This document shows, one piece after another, positions 13,986 through 26,900 of a DNA stretch of 64,000 nt. A model generated the notes under the pieces. The model saw only the letters and a list, made by a program, of their open reading frames with translations, was not told the origin of the DNA and did no database searches. The position numbers and the translations under genes are program-made. The first letter of the stretch is position 1. Each line of letters starts with the position of its first letter. The stretch is from Siniperca chuatsi (lineage: Eukaryota > Chordata > Actinopteri > Centrarchiformes > Sinipercidae). Where the stretch lies: contig NC_058042.1 in NCBI RefSeq assembly GCF_020085105.1, positions 22,775,501 through 22,839,500 on the forward strand. Reading direction: 5' to 3'.

Positions 13986-14060
13986 CAGATGGTGGCCGGT
14001 TTGCCGAAGTAAAAACGTACGATCGACTGAAAGCTAAAGAATGCATTAAAAAAACAACCA
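13986..14060 (-). other. cdc42se2: Putative untranslated first exon of cdc42se2
   Basis: On the minus strand a stretch ending CCGGCCACCATCTG is followed by GTAAG, a good donor, just outside the nip7 promoter. The coding exon at 11868 has an upstream acceptor-side leader but no local promoter-like sequence. This is therefore the likely 5' UTR exon; its outer (5') limit is not visible. Confidence 0.5.
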
Positions 14061-14185
14061 GGAACTGAGCTCGCTGATTACGTCAATTGACTTCCGTTAT
14101 AGAGTGTGACCGCTTCCGTGTTGATCCACGTTTTTCACAGGAGGTGCAAGTATTCGCTGATAAAAGTTGTTTTTAAATACTCAAG
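14040..14185. promoter_or_regulatory. Shared divergent promoter of nip7 and cdc42se2
   Basis: Only about 200 bp separate the cdc42se2 first-exon donor from the nip7 start codon. The interval includes TGATTACGTCAATTGACTTC, with a TTACGTCA half-CRE-like word, and lacks a TATA box. Head-to-head housekeeping genes often share such promoters. The function is inferred from arrangement alone. Confidence 0.45.
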
Positions 14186-17100
14186 ATGAGGCCACTAACA
14201 GACGAAGAGACTAAAACGATGTTTGAGAAGCTGTCAAAATAGTAAGTGAACTTAGAGGACATTTTTGCGTGCATGTTTAGATTCAAATAATACCAAAACT
14301 GTTAGCATGCTTGTTAGCCTATGTGTGTGACCCTCGTCTTGTATCCCACAACAGCATCGGAGAAAACATAAAACTTCTAGTGGACCGACCTGACGGTACC
14401 TACTGTTTCAGGCTACACAATGACCGTGTGTACTACATGAGGTAATCCAGGATAAACAAACACTCATGTTTTCAGATCTATCAGTACTTATAAATCGAGA
14501 AATTAATGTATCATCGTTTCACGTCCACAGTGAGAAAATTCTTAAGTTGGCCACAAACATTTCCCGGGACAAGCTCGTGTCAGTGGGAACATGTTTTGGA
14601 AAGTTCACAAAAACCACTAAGTTCCGTCTGCACATCACAGCTCTGGATTTCCTGGCGCCCTATGCAAAGGTGACTATGGGTGCATCTCATTTTTATTATT
14701 TGTATCTTTGCTTCCATCATTTGCATCCCTTCCTCTCTCCTTAGCTCCTACAAATGAAGGGTGGAGTAAGAGATGCAATGGGGAGATGGAGGAAGTGAGA
14801 CAATACAAATATTTAGTGAAGTAACATGTCCTTTTCAGTAGAGCCTCAATTTGAATTGATGCCAAATGACGGCTACACCCCTGGATCATCTGTCAGAGAG
14901 CCTCTGAAAAGCTCACAGGAAGAACAGTGCACCCTGGAGTGACACAGAGAGCAACAGTGGCTAATGGCTGGCCACCCTCATGGTCCAGTGGTATATGTCA
15001 ATTCTTAGTTCCACTGTTGCTCTACTGGCATGTCACACCGGCAGATACCACTCTCCACCTGCTTTTACAGATTTTTACTGAGAGACGATTTCATGCTACT
15101 TGCTAGCTCATGCCATAAAATTGTACTAGCAGGTTACGACAAACATGCAACATGCCACTAATTTGACCGTTAATGCTAAGTAGATGCCAGTGGCTATGTC
15201 AAATGCCACAATGTATTTTTTCTACCGGTAAAAAGTGGTCTGTCAGTGGAACATAGCAGTGGTGTGCTGTTAAGCATAACGTTACCACATTAGAGGCATG
15301 TGTCAGTAAGACTTGGTGTATTTAAGTGGTATCTGCCAGTGGAACATGAGTGACATGCTGTTTTGATGAGCCATATGGCAGTAGAACATCAGCAGCATAC
15401 CAACAGGCCTTTTTCACAGCAGACATCTTGACTTGTGATAGTAGGAAAAGCACAGGTGTTACTAATAACATTAACAATGGCTCCCTTCTATTCAAGTGTC
15501 CCAGTAGGCCCAGAGACTGAGCCAGAATCGTCATATGCCACTAAGCAAGAGTGGCACACCATTAGCCGCTTTTTGATTTCAGCATTGCCGTTACTGCTGG
15601 CGATTTATTTCATGTATTGGCCACAAGTGAAATTGCAGTCACTCGCATGAAGCGCTCAGGTCCAAAGGCACATCAATGTCACATGTTCAAACACAGCTCC
15701 TTTTAGTTACATCAGTTTATGGTTGATGCAAAATATAGTTTTTGTAATAGTCATGTTTTGTAGCATTGATATTCAAACGCTCCCATTGTGTTCATAACGA
15801 TCAACAAACTTGTTTACCAAAGCCACAGTTGGTGTAAAGAGGTTGCCAAGGCAGACACACATGCGCCTACATAGGAGTCCTCATGAGGCAGGAGCTAGGT
15901 ATAACTTTGCCGTCTAAAACACAGAAACCAGCTTAAATACTGAACATTGACTGACGGAAGTAAAGAGCTCATTCCGGTTGTACTGAGCAACCAGATAAAT
16001 TAGTCCTGCTTTGTGAGACCTCTTCCTTATGTTTACCCCTGCATACACAGTCTTAAATCCATTCACCCAGCCAGGCACCACATGTGGCTATTAATTACAT
16101 ATTTTTGAAGCTGTTTGATGGAATATTAGAGGAAGTTAAAATGTCTGATATTTTACAATGCAATAACCTAATATAACTTCTATTGCTGCTCTTTGCATGC
16201 TGCATTGCATGAGCACCGATGATATTATCCTGGAATTACAATATGAGCTATATTTTTGGCTCTGATAATCAAATAGTGACCAATAGATGCTGTGACAGAC
16301 CTACTTGAGTTTGATGTAGATGTATGTATCTTTGTTGGGCTCTCCTCGGTGCCTGCCTTGTGTTTTTATAAAGATCTGTGTTGATAATTCACAGGGCAAT
16401 AGCTAAAGTTTGTGCACACAACTTGTCCTGTTTCCATTATTTAAAAAAAAAAAAAAAAAAAAAAATGTAAAATATTTTATTTGGTTTATTATATAGTATT
16501 TTTTTATTATTGTTAGTTGCCTTCTGGAGCTAGGCACACACTCATTTCACTACACAAACTGCATATGACTCTGTATGTATGTGACAAATAAATGTGATTT
16601 GATAAAACATTTAATCTCTGCCAATAAGATTAAGTTAGGTGTACTCATGTATGAATACTTGAAGCTTTTCTGTCCATGTCTTCAGTTCAAGGTGTGGGTG
16701 AAACCTGGAGCAGAGCAGTCTTTCCTCTATGGGAACCATGTGCTCAAATCTGGGCTTGGGAGAATCACTGAGAACACTATGCAGTATCAAGGAGTTGTGG
16801 TCTACTCCATGGCTGATGTGCCCCTGGTAAGTTCTGCAAGTGTGATGCTGTATTGCTCATGCGGATGAGGACAGCGCTCACAGTGCACGCCCTGGGGTTT
16901 ATATTCCCGCTGGGGCAACTCGTGCTGAAAATGTTGAGTGCACATGGGATAGTTAATGTTTCACATAAGAGCATACTGAGATGTTAGTGCTATGGTGTGG
17001 CCTTTGGTTGTATTTCTTCACAGCAATGCATCATACATGAATTGAATATATCTACACATACTCTGTACCAAAAATTCAGAATCATATTTAGACCATAAGA

Positions 17101-17288
17101 CAAACAGATTTTGATCTTTATCCATGTTCGAGGGGATTTCTGAATCAGTTGTGTGTCTTATTTCTCAGGGGTTTGGAGTGGCAGCCAAGTCTACCCAGGA
17201 GTGTCGGCGAGTGGACCCCATGTCCATTGTAGTGTTCCACCAGGCCGATGTGGGGGAGTTCATTAGGAATGAAGACACATTAACATAA
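14186..17288 (+). CDS. nip7: 60S ribosome subunit biogenesis protein NIP7
   Basis: NIP7 acts in the nucleolus in pre-rRNA processing and 60S assembly, binding RNA through a C-terminal PUA domain. Five exons (14186-14241, 14355-14441, 14531-14669, 16686-16826, 17169-17288) join in phase to exactly 180 residues, the length of the vertebrate protein. The start [16 protein letters not shown], the block [17 protein letters not shown] and the PUA stretch [18 protein letters not shown] are near-identical to human. The end [10 protein letters not shown] also matches. All splice sites are GT-AG. Intron 3 (about 2 kb) carries a dispersed repeat copy, a poly(A) run and a repeat tail. A poly(A) signal is at 17626-17631. 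Confidence 0.97.
15400..15520. repeat. Dispersed repeat copy B (matches 7163-7295)
   Basis: The segment TTTTTCACAGCAGACATCTT through AACAATGGCTCC is a diverged copy of the segment at 7163-7295, including a shared AGCACATGTG/AGCACAGGTG core. It lies inside nip7 intron 3. Confidence 0.55.
16441..16610 (+). repeat. Poly(A) run and dispersed-repeat tail
   Basis: A run of 25 A residues is followed by CACTCATTTCACTACACAAA and TGACAAATAAATGTGATTTG. That wording is found at the 3' ends of common fish interspersed repeats. The region is intronic in nip7 and non-coding. Confidence 0.45.
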
Positions 17289-17625
17289 AAGATGCATCAA
17301 CAGCGGGACTGTCAAATGCCCCTTTTCTTAACCCATTTCATACACAGTAACATTCACTGAAATTCACACCCAGAACAGCTGCTGCTCTTTTAACAGAAGT
17401 GGTGGGATTTAAATGCCTTGTTCAAGGGTACCTTAATGGCAGATATTTCCAATGAACAATCTAGGGACTGAAATAGACCTCTCTATTGACTCACTTTGGG
17501 ATATGCTAATCTGCCAGCTACAGGATTCCTTTGTCACAGAGCCTCCTGATACTCCTTCATTAAGTCAAATCTTGTCAAAAAGGGGAATGCTTGTTTTTTT
17601 TTTTTTTTGTAAATGTCATCTTTCA

Positions 17626-17631
17626 AATAAA
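17626..17631 (+). terminator. nip7: nip7 poly(A) signal
   Basis: AATAAA lies 338 bp after the nip7 stop codon and is followed by GT-rich sequence. It is the only canonical signal before the opposing terf2 3' UTR. Confidence 0.7.
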
Positions 17632-17756
17632 TTCTTAATGTGTTTGTATTTATTTGAGTCTTTGCAAACTTGCTGCAGTGAAAATGCATGTATCAGACAA
17701 CGTCACGGTTTTCTATAACAAATTGACAACTAATCTTCCAAATTTAACCATGAAAA

Positions 17757-17762
17757 TTTATT
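17757..17762 (-). terminator. terf2: terf2 poly(A) signal
   Basis: TTTATT on the plus strand reads AATAAA on the minus strand, about 185 bp past the terf2 stop codon. It lies about 125 bp from the nip7 signal on the other strand, so the two transcripts end tail to tail. Confidence 0.65.
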
Positions 17763-17945
17763 GAACTGGAAAGTGTCAAGAATCTAAACTGTACAATAGC
17801 TTTTAACATGATGACATGAAGCGGTATAACCTGAAAATTAAACTCCTTTGAGGAACCAAAATTGTGGAGGTGGGGGAAAAAAAGTTCACTTTAGAACGTT
17901 CTCCATCTTGTGGCATCAAGTCCACTTGAACTTGTCTTGAACTGC

Positions 17946-20900
17946 TCACACCATCTTTGAGTTCTTCATTGTTCTCCATCTGTCCTTAAGGTTGACATTT
18001 GTTCGATCCTTGAAGGAGTAATATGCCTTAATCTTACTCCAGTTGCCCTCTCCGAATTTTTTGACCCCTTCTCTCAACTTCTCAGTCTCACTCTCAGTCC
18101 ACTTCTGCAACACAACAGAAACAAGGTTACTCAGTTTTCTGCTGCAGTGACAAACCGCCAGCCCAAAACAGACAATGCTTTGATCTATCTATCTGTTAGT
18201 GTTGTTGCATCATAATGCAGCTGACCAAATTGAGAAGTCTGCTTGTGTGGCGCTTTCAGCATCTGCTGGAACAATCAGACACCTGAAAGTTGCAGGCTGG
18301 CAAAGCAACTTCTTGAATGCAAGAAGCGACTAAAATCCATGTTATCCTTTCTACGTCAATGATTGTCATTCAGGTTTGATATTCCCACAATATATCTTGT
18401 AAATGTGGCTCTCACAACTAATTTTTTTTTTTAAACTTCCTAATGCACCGCAACAAATTTGTTTCTTCATTTTTGACTTTTGAGTATTACAAACCAAGTC
18501 TTGTTATACATACCCTCTTCCTGTGGCCTGAATTTGAAATGGTGCTCTCGTTGGGCGATCCTTTGAGAAAAACAAAGATACATTACAGCATGAACAGGAT
18601 CACAACTGAATTTACGCAGGGTTCATTACAATATCTGATGAAATATTACCGCTCTTCTTTCTGGAGGTGAAAAAAGACTCTTCATCGCTCCATGTATCCT
18701 TACTCTCCTTTGCATTATTGTACAGCCATTTCCTGTGAACAAGAGCAGAGTTTCTTTCATAACGGTAATTGATAAACAGCTGTGAAAAACAAACAAAAGG
18801 GACACATCTTAGATTATTTTAGAGCTGTTTAAATATGCTGGATGGAATTTTGGTTTGTGTTTGTAGTGAAGCTAGTATGAAATCTCTTTCCAGTAAATAC
18901 ATTTCTCTAGTTAAGTCATTAATATGTGTAACTTTTGTGTGACTTTTAGAATGAATACTGGGGGGGGGACAAATACATGTCAACTTGGTGACTTTTAAAA
19001 AGTGTATTAATCAAAATGACAAAGTACATTCATTATCTTCTAAAGCTGGTGAACGGGTGAATTTTCCGTTCTTTTAAAATACTGTTACTGTTGCATGTTT
19101 TGCTAGAATTCATTCTCAACAGATGAGTCCATCCATTCTTCAAGCTGATGCTTCACTCACCATTTTGAATGGAAAGGACCTTTGTCTTGAGCAGAGCCCT
19201 TGTGAGGGGTGGAGCTTGTTTGAGGCACGGGGCGAAGAGGGAACTGTTCGGGTGAGCTGTCCAATGAAGAATCTCTGATACACATGTCACCTGTATTATC
19301 TGGATCCCTGGATAAAAACAAAGTTTACCAAATGTTGTCAGTCCTTGAATCGCAGTCACACTATCGTGACATCAAATTAATGTTTTATTTGGACTTGCTT
19401 GCTGAGAGGATCGCTGGCAAGTTGTTCACGAGGTTTCCGCACTGGGGTTTTGCAGGAAGCCGGCGACTCCTGCTGGTCTTCTTCCTCACTGTCTGATGAC
19501 GACTGCTTTGACTTAGTGGAGTTTCTACCATGATAAGAGTTTGAGAGTAAAGCATTGTGCAGAAAAGGAGAGAACTGTTCTGACTACAATCATGCTTTGC
19601 TCTTTGTCTGTCAAATTCACTAACCATGTTATAACTGTCAAAGTAATTGCACAATGTGTACTTGTAAAAGGACAAAAAGATTACATTTCCTTTCAGATCA
19701 CATTAAATGGAAACAAATGTGAAACTTTACTGGCTATCAGTGATGTTTAGCATAAACTATGAAAATCTTGATATTGCAACACAACATTTAACTGCTATAT
19801 GGACACAACACTTCAAAAGTGTTTTGTCAAGTCTGCTAACCAGTGTCTACTCGATGTCCCCAGATCCCGGCTTCAAATGGAGACCTTGCATTTGCCGTCT
19901 TTAACCATAAACTTTGGAACAGATGACCTCTTACAGTTAGATCATCCAGTTTAGGTGGCATTTTTCAGAAACAAAACAGCAAACTAAGCAAACTAATAGG
20001 GCGTTTCGACTGGAGGAACCAGGGACTAAATTTAGTTCTTGCACAATAGTTCCAGGTGGCAAAAAAGAAAGAAAAATGTTTTGTGTGTGTAAAAGTTGTT
20101 TAAAAAAAAAAAAAAATAATCTTCACAGTTCACATGTGGTGGAAACGCAAACAAGAATGTGCAAAAGGGTCTTATAGTTCCCAGTTTAATTCCCAGTAAA
20201 AAGAGCTTTCAAATTGAGCCCAGGTTTTTGAGGTCAAAGGTCAAGCACCTTAAAGATTTCAGGGTTTTTGGAAAGGTTTCTGTGGTTGAAACGGGCTAAT
20301 TAAAGACTGATATTCGTGGCCAGTAGAGACCATGCTATTCCTGAAACTCCTAATTGACCTAGGTTGTTATGACAGACCGACAACCTGTGGTCTCAATAAC
20401 ATGGCTCAACGTTACGACATGGTAATAAGCCATATGGCAAGCCTGTGAGGTGATAGTGTACATCTGGACTCACCTGCTAAGCGAAATGTTGGACTGGTTA
20501 TGGAGTTTTCCCACACAAGTTTCCCCGTTGGCCACAGAGCAAGGGGGCTCCTCCTCATTGTCTGCTGACAACTCTGCCAAACTAGTCGAGGCGCTGCATG
20601 ACAAAACAAGCTGTTTTAGTGCCCACAAGCAGCCTACTCATGATGAAATGTGCTATACAAAGGCAGGTGTAAAATCGATTTTTGTCCATAGAGATGCTCT
20701 ATGTGTATTATCAGAATCTACAAAAAAAAAACAAAAAAAACAATAAAGAACTATTCGTAATCGGAACCTACTTTCAATACAAATATAGAAAATCAATGTG
20801 ATGTAGTTAGAGTCAAGTGATCTGATACTGATGACCTATTAATTTTACATTTCTGAATAGTCCCTGTAAAACTCACTGTTATCGCCCTAGGTTTTACACA

Positions 20901-23900
20901 CTTATTTTAGTGAGTGCTCTGTATCACGACATGTAGTTGTACTCTGTTACACCTTGCACTTTTGAAAAGCTCTGTTAGCTTGTAGCATGCACAGACAAGC
21001 CTCCAGCCCACAGGTGATAGATCAAAACATACTGTCTCTTGAGACACCATTACAGTCAAAACCATCATCTTGACTAATTGTGAGGCTAGACAGGAACAGG
21101 CCTGTGTGATGGAGATAGAGCAGCTTTGGGCAGTGAAATCACTGTTTGAGCAACATTGATTTATTTGCCTATTTAAGGACCATTTTTTAAAAATGTTTAA
21201 AATTAAAAGACCACCGATCGCATCATTTGAAATTAATATATGCAATGGTATTCTGATTGTCATTTGATTGATCAGAGTATCCTCTAACTTCATGTAAAAA
21301 TTACCTTGTAAAAAGTGACTTCTAAAAATAGCCAAAAAGTAGGTTTTTTTTTGTTTTTTTATATTTACCTGCTGTAGATTTTGTTGGCTCGTCTGGGGTG
21401 CTTCCATGTGAGTATGGTAAACTCATGGTCTGCTACTGGGTTCTGCAGGTCTTTATTATTGTGTATAGTCGGTGACTGTAGTGGCTCTTCTGTCCTTACT
21501 TCAACCTCCAGTTCCTGAGATGCTGTTGTGCACTGCGAGCTCCCCTGGCTGTCCGGCTCGACCACCAGTCGTGCCACAGTGTAAAGCCGCCTGTTCCTCA
21601 GCACTGAGGGTGTTTTTGAGAGTGAACCTGCCTGGGTTTGAGGAACAGCATGTGTTTGTGGTTGGTCTGCTGGGGAAGCCTCCATGGGGCTGCCAGAGTC
21701 TCTCTGAAAAAGCCCATCCTGCGCTGAGTCCCGCTTGGTGCCCTTCTTGGGAGTAGGTGAGAGGCACAGGGAAAAATCTTTTCTTCTTGCCTGCTCCTCT
21801 TCCTCCAGCTGAGCAAATGTTCTCTCATCTGAACCTGCAGCCAAAGCCCTGTAGGTCACCTCCAGCCTGGTCATCTCGATAGTTTTATGTTTACTGGAAG
21901 ATAAGATAGAGACAAGAAAAAGAGACTGAACAAGGTATTTAGGCCAGAGAATAAGAAGGGTCATCTGTCGACAGATTTAGTTTAGAATAGGAAAGATTCC
22001 CATGAAATTGTAATGGAAACATTCTAGCCTGGAGCCCTAAAATGTCCCTGATCATACCAGATGTAACTAAGTACCGATAAATGTTTTTCAATCAAATAAT
22101 GTGCTTGGATATGGTGAGCAAAGTAATAACATATGATTATATGGGTACTAAATGTGGTTAGCTTAGCTGCTAATGGTGGGTATCAGGGTATTAGTAAAGA
22201 TAATAATAATTGGGGGACCACATTGTTTCCTCTAAACCTTCCTGATAATGGCAGACAGATGATTTGACGGTTTTGACATTCTGACTCTGTGAGGCCTTGG
22301 CCCTCCCTCAGAGATGGAGCCTACTAAAAACAAGATCTGCTGTCAGCCAGATGATGCGTTTTACATCATCTGGCACACAGCCAAGAGAGGCGGTGGGGAA
22401 AACATCTGGAGACACAGAACACAGTGGCAATTTTTGTAAAAACTATAAAGTGATCCTTTTTGCCACCGCTGTTTTGCAGCCCAATGATGAGAGGGGTAGA
22501 GAGTGTGTCATATGATGTTACGTGACTTAACAGAAGCCATACTGCTTTGCCAATTTTGTATGTTAACAGTAATGATGAGCTTGTTTGAAATGAACCAAGA
22601 GGGAGAGAGAGCCTACAATGGTGCAAACTGGACACTGTTTCTTCGTGCACTAGAGGATGGGCCGGGTTCGTCTTGCTCATCAGGTCCAGCTGCCTTGTTG
22701 TCTGGCTTCGCAAGTCTTTCATCAGCAAGCCGTTTTGCAGCCTGTTACACATACACAAATCAACAGTGTTATATCTGTGGATTGGCTGAACAAATGTCAA
22801 GGTCATCACAGGCAAAGCTTTCTTATTGAACTCATATGAAACAGTTTTCAAAGGCTGAAGAGGACTCATGATTGGTTAACAATTAAATACACTTCTAAAA
22901 AGCTTTTGGTGTAATCAGAAAATTAGTGCTGTTGACAAATCGGCTTTGAAGGGCAATACAATCTCAAACACACATTTTACAGTCAAAATACCTCACTAAC
23001 AAAGAAAACAAAACAAAAAAATAATTAATTAATGCTTCACTAAAATGAGCCTTTATCGTGTGCTTATTACTGAGCAACATACCTTGTGGAGAAAGGGAAC
23101 ACTGAATGGGAGGAGCCTCTGGCAAAAGGCCAACATCTCCTCCTTGAACCATTTGAAGTTGATTTGCTCGATGACTTCATGTGTGTTACTCTTCTGACGG
23201 ATGAGACCCATGAATATAGCTTTCTACAGAGAACAGACATTTAGTAATGTGAAACACATGGCATGCTCACAATTAAACATAAAATCATTAACAGGCTAAA
23301 AAACATGAAGTGTTTTAAAACACTAGCACAAAGATGCTTCTCAGGGAAAGACACATGTTGGAGGTCCTGTGGAGCAAACAGGCAAATCGTTATTATATAT
23401 TCTGGGGTTGCCTAGTGCTTTTGCAATATTGGAAAAAAAATTAAAATTAGTATATGGAAAATGTACTGAAAACAGCAATCCCATTCAGTTTTGAGAATTT
23501 TTTTGGGTACGATAACAGATAACAGTTGAAGGTTTTGAAAATAAATATATGTTTAATATTTTGTTAATAGCAAGCAAGACAGTGCTCACAAAAGAGGATG
23601 ACCAAAGTAACTCCTACGGTCGGGGGCTGGATTAATATAATTCATAATATTTTTGTAATGGAGAAAGTAACGTGTTTTAAGACTTGAACAAGAAAAGGTT
23701 GAAAGTTGCTGGAAATCCTGGATTGAATATGTACCACCTTTTAGATCGGACTTTAGGTAAAATGACAGTATGACAATAAGTCTCCTGGGTTCTTAAGCTA
23801 CTCTAATGTTCCCTGTTTAGTTTTTACTTCTGTGGTGTTTTTACGCCCTTTTTTTCTTAAAAGGTGTATATGTATACAGCCAGAACGCCCTTCTTTTATT

Positions 23901-26900
23901 CTATGTTATTTATTTATTTACCCCCCTTCTTTCTATTTGGATAATGATTTTAAAAAAAGTCAGTTTACTATCACTATTGTTTTTTTTCCTCAACTCATAC
24001 TTACATTCTTCTTCTCCTACTTATTACTTCCCTTAGCCAGGATAATACTTAATTATTTATTGATGCTAACAGGTACATACAAACATGTGTAGGGGCTTAT
24101 TCAAGTTAAATTACACAAGGCACACAAACAGATGTGTGACTTTAGGTGTATAAGTACACATGCACAATGGTATGAGGATCGCCTGGTCTTGTCTTTTTAT
24201 TTTATAGCATGACTATGATTATTATTTTATTCACTTATTTATTTAATTATTTTTTTTAGTGTTACATGTAGAATTAAAAATATTTATTTGTGCCTAAATT
24301 AAAACATGCTTTCACTGGGTAGTAAATAGTGTGATTAAATAAACTGTTTTTCCTTTAGTAAATCAGGAGCTTTTAATATTAATATAATATAATAATTAGA
24401 ATAAATCCACAATGTTATGATGGTAGGGGGCTCAGTGGTTGAGTTTTTACAGACTGCTAAAGACTAAACAGAAGAAATGTATTTTACTTTCAAAGGAGAT
24501 GTGTAACATTAACTAAGTACATAACTCTTTGACTGGAAAATTTAACAAACTCTAACAACCTGAGTGTCCTTTGATGTCCTTGTGATATTGATTAGGCTGC
24601 CCCAGCATCTATATTAGGCTTTGATTAGTGTAACATTACTTGTGTGTCGCTCAGCCCCCGCTGTTATTGGCTGGCAGCTACATACCACTGCCCAAAGGTT
24701 GACGCCCAGTAACGTCCCGAACACAGCAAACTAAAAAGAAACTAAGAAAATACAGGGAGGGGGAAGCGTCTCTGCAAATACAGACACCGCCACACACTTC
24801 TAGTGGGTCATTTTTGGGATTATTTATGTAGGATCTATACATAGTTTTTTTTTTTTTTTTAGGAAAATCCTACTTATTCTGCTTTTAATTAATTGTAATA
24901 TCACATGATTATAATTCAATACACAACATTTTTGCTCACAATGAACACTGCAACATTTCTATAACAATGTGGAGAGGAAGTCAAATGCTGATTTGGCTCA
25001 CTGAAATTATGGAGTTACTGAGTGAAAATGCTGCTTTAGATACTGAACTCACCTTGCCAACCACTGGTTTGGGACAGTGTTTGTTCAGCACCTCTTCTGC
25101 TTTGTCAAACTCATTGTTCTTAATGAAAATCCCCACGATCTAAAGACAGAAATAAAAAACAATTTGTTAAATCAAATTTTTGTGAAAGCAAGTATCTTAA
25201 AAACAAGTCTAGTTTCTTTGTGTATTAGGCGCTTAGGTAGCATGAGCTGATGTATACACACACACACACACACACACACACTCACGGGTTTGCATCATAA
25301 TTTAAACCATAGCTTTTGATTTAACAGGGCTATTTGCATGCCTTCATGTCAGCAGATGTCACAGTTGAACCAATGCATGTAACATGAATGTAAAAAACAA
25401 AAATAACAAAAATGACATTAACTTACCATCTCTTTAAGTGAAGTGCATACATTCTTGAAATCCTGTGGTGGGATATTGAATTTCTGGTAATTTTTTTCCA
25501 GTAACACTAAGGCTGATTCCAGAGGACTTATTGACCCGTCAGACTCAAATGACATGTCTGTAGGCAAACACAAAGCAATATTCATTGTAGTGTTTGGGTC
25601 ACAGTATGCTAGTAGGATTGAATGTACGCTCACTGATTTAGGGAAAAGCCTTGAATTCGGTTTTACAATTGTGTTGTAACGATACATTCACATCATTTTT
25701 CACATCTTCAAGATTTTACTGATCACTTCTAAAGCACATCTAGGCCCCAAGGTACATAGCAGAAATGTTTTCCCCATATGAGCCAGTTCGCAGCCTTAGA
25801 TTTTCAGGTGGGGCCCTTCTGGCCGTTCCAAAACCGAGGCTTCAATCTTAAGGTGACCATGTTTTCTTTTAAATCACTTCTTAAAACCCATTTTAATAGA
25901 CTCGCTTTTATGTGATGTCGTCTCTACTGTGTTTGTTGCGGATTTTGTCCTCTTGTTTTACCTTTGTGTTTTGTGTGAAGCACCTTAAAATGTGTCAAGA
26001 ATAACTCTACTGTCTACTGTCACTATGTATTGAAAATGTATCTGACTTATTTTTTTTGTTGAGACAATGCCTGACGAAGATCTCTGACACATCGAAACTT
26101 TGCTCAATTAAAATTGCTGGGAGCTATTAGTACAGTGTGTGGATCTCTGATTCTTGACTTAACTGTGAAATTACAAGAATGATAATAAAATGCTAATAAA
26201 ATAACGAAAAATTGTGAAAAACATCTTATTTTATGGAGCCCCCTAAAGGTCACGGTGAGATTTTTTTGAGGACTACCACCCCCCACACCACCTGCATTTT
26301 GCGTTACCTCGCAATACTTTTCTTCTTCCATTCCTTCTGAGCTATATATCTATTTATAATGGAAGTTAGTGTGGCGATTCTCAAGTTAATGCATTTAGCA
26401 CTGTTTATAGACACCTCACCTTATATGATGTCCATTGCAAAGAAGTTATCAAATAGAACATTATCAAACTTCTGGGTAGAAGCTGTATGTATAAGGGACA
26501 TCAATTATTGCTCCACACTTATAGCAACACGCCTTCTACCAAAACCTGTTTCAGCATTGAAGGTTACTTTAATCTGTTTTGTGCGAAGAACAGAGGACCC
26601 TGCGCAAAAAGCTTTCCAGCTTGCGTTGGTCTGCATTCCTGATGTATCTCTGCAAGTGGTTCAATGCTGTCTGCTCTTTCTGTGACAGAACCACAGACTC
26701 TGTTTGCAGCATTTCAGTCGCCTTCTTGTTTGTTGCTTTCTTTGACTCATACAAATACAACACATTAGCTTTATGGGGTAGATTCAACTGCACATCTGTA
26801 ATTTCACCTCTGGAGACGTCTTCTTTTCCTCAGTGAAACCCCTCTGGGGTACAGTAACTGTTCACAAGTGAAACCGACAGCATCCCACAGATTGCCGTAC

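Noticed and set aside
20907..21407. 166-codon minus-strand frame beside a terf2 exon
   Set aside because: It begins antisense-frame to the exon at 21369 and continues into the intron. No domain is seen and the terf2 phases are satisfied without it.
22366..22869. 167-codon minus-strand frame
   Set aside because: It is a different frame across terf2 exon 22617-22741 and its introns. The in-phase reading of the exon gives the TRF2 protein; this one does not.
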